64,000 nucleotides of DNA from Sclerodactyla briareus (lineage: Eukaryota > Echinodermata > Holothuroidea > Dendrochirotida > Sclerodactylidae): assembly GCA_026419785.1 (NCBI GenBank), contig JAODTK010005566.1, positions 124,001-188,000 of the forward strand, written 5' to 3'. Below the pieces are notes generated by a model that searched no databases, had not been told where the DNA came from, and was given only the letters and a program-made list of their open reading frames with translations. The position numbers were made by a program, and so were the translations under genes. Of the stretch, positions 58,871 to 64,000 are shown piece by piece; within the stretch, counting starts at the first letter, position 1, and each line of letters starts with the position of its first letter.

Positions 58871-60600
58871 GAATTAAAAAAAAAATCATTAACATTGGGC
58901 GGCCCCCCTCGAATGTGACTGTTCAACAGGTTCACGTCGTGCTCCTATGGGAGTGAAACTCGAACCTGGGGATCCGTTCCTATTGCACAAATCTTTCCCA
59001 TGCCGAAAGACGCCTAATTGCTTACCCCCCGCTGTCGTTTTCAGTAGACTACCCCATTCGCGCCGTCTGTATTTACGCCCAGTTAATACGCTTGTCTGGG
59101 GGCTTTGACAGTAAACAATTCTACAGTTGGTGTGGGGCAGATACCGAGGCGCCGCAGTTAGTCGGTCAAACAAAGGGTTGTGCAACATTCTGAACATTAC
59201 ATTGCAATCAAACGGAACCGGCGAAAGATCCAGCAAGAAATCACGTACGATTATCAACTGCAGTAAATGCATGTGTATCTCCCGATGAGCGGACTACAGT
59301 ATAGTGCCTATACCCAGGGGTATTGCAGATCGTTTTTTGGATCCACTGGATTAATTTGGATATTATATAAAAAACCATTCGAGCTTGAGAAAATAAGGTA
59401 GGACATTTCCAACATTATGACGGCAATGCTCATAAGATTATTGAAAATGACAACAAATTGGGGTATGTATACGCTTTCGTTTTTGTAGGGCCAACAGCTT
59501 AGGCGGAATGTAGCGGGTTCCCGACTTTTTCCTATTCATTAAAAGCGTTGGCAGATGATGGTTCACATTAAGTAGTACACATTGTGACATTTTGTGCCAA
59601 GTTAAAACTATGGAAATTTCGCCGGATACCGAAAAAAAGTGGGGGCTCTGCTAAAGAAGACATGCTCTGCGAGCAAGGTTGACAAACTGACAAAGCACGA
59701 AGGGCAGTTAGGTGGGCCGCCAAAACTGCAGACATGCTGAGGTAACGCGGAAATTAGTGCAATTCAGTCACGATGAAAAGCGCACTTGGACCTCATAAAT
59801 AGATTGACGACCACACAAAAAAACATTGTTCTTTACTGCTTTGGCGCCTGAATTGCTAAAATTACGGAGCTCACAGAAGGGTATAACTACCAACGTCACG
59901 ACAGAAACGGAACGTTTTAAAAACGGTCGTAGGGTGATATTACTATTCGCGGGAGCAGCCGCTGGGGGTCGGGTCCCCTAAACTTTTATGAGGGCCTCAA
60001 TTCCATATATAAGGACTTGCCCGCACAAAAAATCGCTCATTACAACTTCGATCCCCCTCCCACCCCACTTTCATTGAGCGGTGGCGGCCTTGGTAATATA
60101 TGTTAGAACTTAGCTCATCTGCCGTAAATCATTGACAATGACTCAACCCGTGGCATCTGGCTAAACTACGGAATATTATGAAGTCTTCCATGAATAAAAT
60201 TCATTCAGGAATACGTCAACATCTAAATAACAACGTTAGGAAAAGGACACATATAAAAAAAAACACAATTAAATTAAGCGATATTGATAAAATGTGCGTT
60301 TCCGCCGCGACGCGGTTTGATTTCTCAGGTTTCCTTAGACCTTGTCTATTACTCCAGATATTAACAATGACATGATTTGTTCTCTTTAGGCATAGTGAAC
60401 AAATTCATTTGCATTCATAAATCAAGACACTCGCATATTTTTTTTTCGATCTGCATCAGCAATCACTCGCATGCTTTGTTTGTGACATAATAACCTTGCA
60501 AAGAAGATACTTATCCGATGTATATATGACTGACTCCATTATTTTTTTGTGTGATGAAAAAAAATACAGTCAGAGTGAGCTCAATTGATGTATGAAAAGT
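58871..60600. other. Unassigned DNA; possible tRNA-like element near 58.9 kb
   Basis: A minus-strand frame of 127 codons (58889-59272) has no known domain. Within it, on the minus strand, CAGGTTCGAGTTTCACTCCC resembles a pol III B box, and TAAGCAATTAGGCG about 60 bp upstream loosely resembles an A box, so a worn tRNA-derived SINE is possible. The rest shows no feature. Confidence 0.3.
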
Positions 60601-60860
60601 TACCAAGCACCAGACCGAACAGTCCTTCGTCGATACCTCACTTGTTAGCCACTGGAGTACTGCGCAATGGCGGACTGGCTCACAGCTGATTGTTTACACT
60701 GAGCTGCTGAGTGAGCTGTCAATCACGTCGACTATCTACGGGCGGAAGCATCACACAATAGGGGCAGCGGGGCAAGCGCGCGAAACGGCGGAAGCGGGAG
60801 AGTTCTTTGATAGCAGCGGGGATATGAACCTTATCTATTGTGTACAGCGCGCTGCCCCTT
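60600..60860. promoter_or_regulatory. CpG-rich patch, candidate promoter
   Basis: Dense CpG with GCGCAATGGCGGACTGG, GGGCGGAAGC and GCAAGCGCGCGAAACGGCGG stands out from the A/T-rich surroundings. It lies about 0.8 kb upstream of the plus-strand exon at 61673. It could be the promoter of that gene. No transcription start or first exon could be placed. Confidence 0.3.
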
Positions 60861-60956
60861 TGTGAGGGGCTTAAACGTGGTGCAACCCCCGGTAACCATT
60901 GACATTCGCTGTAGGCAGTACTGTACAGATGCTGGAGGAATCACTGAGCCTTTTAC

Positions 60957-61063
60957 CTGTAGCTCCTCCCTTATATCTTGTTCACCAATTCTTGTTACCA
61001 CATGGTCATCAACATGCATCGGGGAACCACAATTGATCAGGGTGTAATATTCCCCCAGTGTCC
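60957..61063 (-). CDS. Candidate minus-strand exon or LINE scrap
   Basis: On the minus strand an AG at 61064-61065 and a CTACAG-GTAAAA donor at 60957 bound 107 bp with one open frame: TLGEYYTLINCGSPMHVDDH, then VVTRIGEQDIREELQ. The splice sites are fair. However, PMHVDDH..TRI recalls PIHVGDDTWTEI in the LINE fragment at 55691-56011, and the DNA is alike there too (CAACATG.ATCGG). A retrotransposon origin is therefore at least as likely as a host exon. Confidence 0.25.
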
Positions 61064-61672
61064 CTCAATCACAAAGCTTAATAGGCAAGCCAATTGCTAT
61101 TTGGGTCGGGCCTCTATGCCCTGCCCGCACCTTCATTTACGTTTGTTAGGGGGTGACAAGTAAAATGGGCAATATAAGTTCTGTTCACAGCCCCCTCTCC
61201 ATTTCGAGATCAACATCAACTCAGCTTCTGTGCCCTGTGAAGTCGTAATTCAGGCCTGGATTATGTCTCCTCCAGATGCTACCAACCTGTATTTTGGAAA
61301 TAGTTTATGTTGTCCAGCACTACACGACTGTGCTTCTATGTGCTTCTGTGCTTTTGTTAAATTACCAGTTAGGGTAGCACTGACTGTTTTCTAACTATCT
61401 GCACAAATCGGCTGTACATATATGCTATAGAGCAATGTGAGTCCCTGCCCTAGTCAAGCACGTGGTCAAACAAACAATCTTACTAGAGGATGCGCATTAG
61501 ATTGAACTTGCATTCATTGTGTCCATATAATGTAACACAAGCACCCACTTCGGTTTTATCACAAACAGTTATTTAAATTGCATCATATTTCAGGCTAATG
61601 GCTAAAGCCTCTCCCAGTGTAATATATACTTTCAGGTATTACACAACCGACTGTTGTTTTACATTATAACAG
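61064..61672. other. Unassigned DNA upstream of a host exon
   Basis: No feature recognised apart from the pyrimidine-rich acceptor at its right end. Probably intron or upstream sequence of the 61673 gene. Confidence 0.4.
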
Positions 61673-61778
61673 GTTTTCTTCGGACATTGATGAAAACCCT
61701 GCAGACACACCCAGTGAGGCCTCACATGTTAACAGGGTTGCTGAAATCAAAGAAAGATCCTTCCTACGTGGTGTTGAG
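61673..61778 (+). CDS. Host gene internal exon (acidic, Ser-rich protein)
   Basis: The acceptor TTGTTTTACATTATAACAG ends at 61672. The donor GTTGAG-GTAAGT at 61778 is close to ideal. The frame is fully open: one base from the previous codon, then FSSDIDENPADTPSEASHVN and RVAEIKERSFLRGVE. The exon is 106 bp and ends in phase 0. The next plus-strand exon candidate (63492) opens in phase 0 with a similar Ser- and acid-rich make-up, so the two very probably belong to one gene. I do not recognise the protein. The DENP..DTPSEAS stretch looks disordered and the charged end looks helical. Confidence 0.6.
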
Positions 61779-62880
61779 GTAAGTTTTTCCAGGTTTGCCT
61801 GTTCAACTTGAAAATTCATAAACATGTTTTTCCCCCAATTCCTATGTGATAAAAAAAAGATCAAAAGACACTCCATCAGATAATAGTGGGATGAACCATA
61901 TCCTGTCCTGTCTAATGCAAGAGAATGTTAGGTATTAGGTCTTTGATGTTTTTCCTTCTTCTTATCTCTGACTAAAAGAGTCATGTCTCCTGTTTCATTT
62001 TGCATAAAAACAATCTAGACCACTATAAATGACATCCTGTTTGGTGAGTGATCAGCAATAACTTAGTAATTAATGATTCACTTGCTGGGGAATCATGCAG
62101 ACCACCCATCTCTGCTTGCCTGCTCCATGGGAGGCCCCCTGGTGTGAAGGTTAGTAGATATACCGGGTTTTAGCTTCTGTGTGAGCAACGCATCAAAAAA
62201 CGTAATCATGTCTCGTGTTGTTGATCCGTCCCTCACAATAGACCTTCCCATGGTTGTTAGCATGCAGCTCTCCACTGAACGCTCGGTGCATATAAACGAG
62301 GTTCCCCCTCATAGGCGTCATTATTACGGCCTCTTTTTAAACTGACACCACCTCTTGAAAATGCAACCATTCTCCCATCTTTTGGGATGTTATTTTTTAT
62401 CAGTATTTGGCACAATAGAATTGTAAATCTTGTTAACTGTAACCTTGAAAAGCGCCTATTGTTATAACTATTCATCTGTACTAATGCCATGAGGATGAAA
62501 TGTACTAGAAGGCAGTGAATTTATCCCTCATGAAAATTTTTTCAGCATATGCTACCAATTTTTAATGAATTACCCTAAATCTCAGCTGCAATGGATTTAT
62601 GTGGTGAACATCAAGTGGCGAAGATGTTCAGGGTCATTTCAAGGTCATCAAAGCTCAGGAGAGTCCAGTGACTAAATACTGTTTTATTCCAATGAAACTC
62701 AGTAGGCCTTACATGGAGTAAATAATGAGTAGCAGAAATGCTGAAGTTCTAGTTGGAATATTCAGCAAAACATCCACTGTAGAACTTATTCTTCTATGGA
62801 AATTGGGATGACGGACCCCATTGATAGCCATCGTATGTGGAGATCAGGGTTTCACACAGTCCAGGACTGATTTTCATCCA
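61779..62880 (+). other. Intron of the host gene, left part
   Basis: Lies between two linked exons. No other gene is supported; frames at 61664-61876 and 62093-62490 on the minus strand are shadows or chance. Two short minus-strand frames look protein-like but have no splice sites. Confidence 0.5.
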
Positions 62881-62930
62881 TTTTTAGCTCAAACCAGCTA
62901 TGCTGGTTGAGCTATTGTGATTCCCATGCT

Positions 62931-62980
<50 letters not shown>

Positions 62981-63484
62981 GATCGATCGATCGATCGATC
63001 GATCGATCGATCGATCGATCGATCGATCGATATGGATGATGTCCTATTGTTTGCAGATTTTGGATGAATATATAGTGTTTGTTAGAATGAAAAGGTAACA
63101 TCTGATAAAAAGAAGTAAAACAGTCATTCTATGATGGATGTTGTTCAAAATTTGACCCAATGTTAATTGACTTTTGTGAGTTGTGAAGGTCAAGGTCAGA
63201 GGTCATTGAAGGGGTGCAATAGGCCATTGTGTGAAATTGCCTCTTTCTCTCTCAATTGGGCATTCTTAGATGGATGTTGACTGAAGTGAGCAACAATGTT
63301 CATTGACTGCTAAGACATTTTTGGACATATGAAGATCATTGTCAAAGGTTGTTACAGGGGCACAATAGGCCATTGCTTGAAACTGCCTTCTTGGCCTTAT
63401 GATCTTGAACATTTAACACATAATTGTACATTCGTCTTGGTACATTTGTTCAGTTTGAGCTACAGCACCATTGGTGCTCTTGTT
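62881..63484 (+). mobile_element. Family H copy 5, short complete form
   Basis: T run, then the 5' hairpin AGCTCAAACCAGC-TAT-GCTGGTTGAGCT (62886-62913, one bulged A). CTAT and CGAT microsatellites follow (62933-63031). Next come the AGGTCA array at 63187-63205 and the closing AATTGTACATTCGTCTTGG. It ends with the 3' hairpin AGCACCA-T-TGGTGCT (63464-63478) and CTTGTT (63479-63484). At about 600 bp it lacks the 422-bp units of the long copies, so it may be the minimal element. It lies in the host intron and ends 7 bp before the acceptor of the next exon. Confidence 0.8.
63187..63205 (+). promoter_or_regulatory. AGGTCA DR0 plus DR1 array in family H
   Basis: AGGTCA at 63187-63192 and 63193-63198 (no spacer), then one G, then AGGTCA at 63200-63205. 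The copy at 42615-42633 has the same design with A as the single spacer base. DR1 is the spacing known for RXR, HNF4, COUP-TF and PPAR dimers. AAGGTCA alone suits SF1/ERR-type monomers. Binding is not shown. Confidence 0.5.
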
Positions 63485-63491
63485 CATTTAG

Positions 63492-63685
63492 TCTGATGAA
63501 CAGATCTCCAGTTCGACCCCTGGTAGCAATGCCTCATCAGAGAGCGACAATGCCCTGTCTCCGGCCCGGAAGAGGAGGGGCCGGAAACCCCCACATCCCA
63601 CCACCCCCAGATAATCGTTCTATGGTGGAGAGGCTGATGCCCGTACTCAAGGAGTACACACTGTCAGATTCAGAGGAGGAACAAG
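63492..63685 (+). CDS. Host gene exon, AT-hook-like basic patch, one frameshift
   Basis: The acceptor is CTTGTTCATTTAG (ending 63491); the donor is AACAAG-GTAATC (63685). The frame from the phase 0 start reads SDEQISSSTPGSNASSESDN, then ALSPARKRRGRKP. After a C-rich stretch near 63585-63605 the frame shifts by one base and continues PPPPDNRSMVERLMPVLKEY, then TLSDSEEEQ. One extra C in the C-rich run explains the shift, most likely a sequence error, because the protein character stays strong on both sides. KRRGRKP resembles an AT-hook or a nuclear localisation signal, and SDSEEE is a typical CK2-type acidic tail. A nuclear, partly disordered protein is inferred; the family is unknown. The next exon lies beyond the window. 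Confidence 0.6.
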
Positions 63686-64000
63686 GTAATCCAGCAACTG
63701 AACATTTCCAATCCTTTCTTGAGGAGCTACTGTTTGGTTCAATGGTTGTGCTATAGCAGTCAGTGGGTAGGATGTCCTGCACTGATTCCCTACAATACCA
63801 CACAGACATAGCTGCACAGAAGATTACCCAATATACTGGCAAGCCTAAAAGTGTTCTTGGGGATTGCCATATGCAACTTACTCTGCCCTCATCACTGATC
63901 AATCAAGTGCATGCCACCATGGTGGTGGTATGTATTTGGTTCATACCGTCAATAGCATCCCCTATAATCCAGCTAGAGAAGGAACTACAAACACTCTAGT
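63686..64000 (+). other. Start of the next intron
   Basis: No feature seen after the donor at 63685. The 78-codon plus-strand frame at 63763-63999 has no signature. Confidence 0.4.

Noticed and set aside
58889-59272. 127-codon minus-strand frame as a host gene
   Set aside because: No domain, no splice context, and a possible pol III B box within it; listed only as unassigned DNA.
62907-63098. Tyr-Leu-Ser-Ile and Asp-Arg-Ser-Ile frame
   Set aside because: Translation of the CTAT and CGAT microsatellites of family H copy 5.
1-64000. LTR retrotransposons, retroviruses, Polintons
   Set aside because: No paired LTRs, no gag, protease, integrase or capsid motifs, and no long terminal inverted repeats of that kind were recognised.

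Overview
The window reads as repeat-dense nuclear DNA from a marine invertebrate. Two tentative hints point to a deuterostome such as an echinoderm or lancelet relative: the style of the tRNA-derived SINEs and the long families of dispersed repeats rich in AGGTCA. I cannot name the species. No bacterial, phage or organellar features are visible. No LTR retrovirus, Polinton or other virus-like element was recognised. Long open frames are rare. Most long frames are chance readings of repeats, microsatellites or homopolymers. Frequent one-base differences between repeat copies, and frames that break inside otherwise good exons, suggest either old decay or lightly polished long-read sequence.

Layout: 1-8.6 kb holds a hairpin-ended repeat (family C), a 60-bp minisatellite of about 20 units, and a second C copy split by an antisense CR1-like LINE. 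8.6-16.8 kb is quieter. It holds short exon candidates on the plus strand, an antisense L2-like LINE 3' end, two collagen Gly-X-Y exons on the minus strand and a minisatellite. 19.5-45.5 kb is almost wholly repeat. It has families H, F and D, often nested, a 3.1-kb tandem duplication (30.75-37.0 kb) and a 1.29-kb Mutator-like DNA transposon. 45.5-50.7 kb is mostly single copy with a tRNA-derived SINE. 50.7-53.6 kb is a stack of families A, C and A with a second SINE inside C. 53.6-61 kb carries CpG-rich DNA, a LINE RT scrap, a 179-bp hAT-type MITE and two more tandem arrays. 61.6-64 kb holds the best host gene: two plus-strand exons in compatible phase, encoding an acidic, Ser-rich protein with an AT-hook-like basic patch.

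The most interesting signal is the set of repeat families C, H, A, F, D and a C-like relative. They share one plan: a short perfect or near-perfect hairpin at the 5' end, then a GT-, CTAT- or GTCY-rich microsatellite, then tandem internal units carrying AGGTCA motifs, then a second hairpin followed by T-rich sequence (often TTGTT). Twice the 3' end of one family abuts the 5' hairpin of another with no or little spacer. This plan resembles non-autonomous Helitron2/Helentron (HINE-like) elements, but that class is an inference. Family C carries AGGTCA three times at exact 10-bp spacing (two DR4 sites). Family H carries a conserved DR0 plus DR1 array. Such elements could spread nuclear-receptor sites through the genome. 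One H copy ends 7 bp before the acceptor of the host exon at 63.49 kb.
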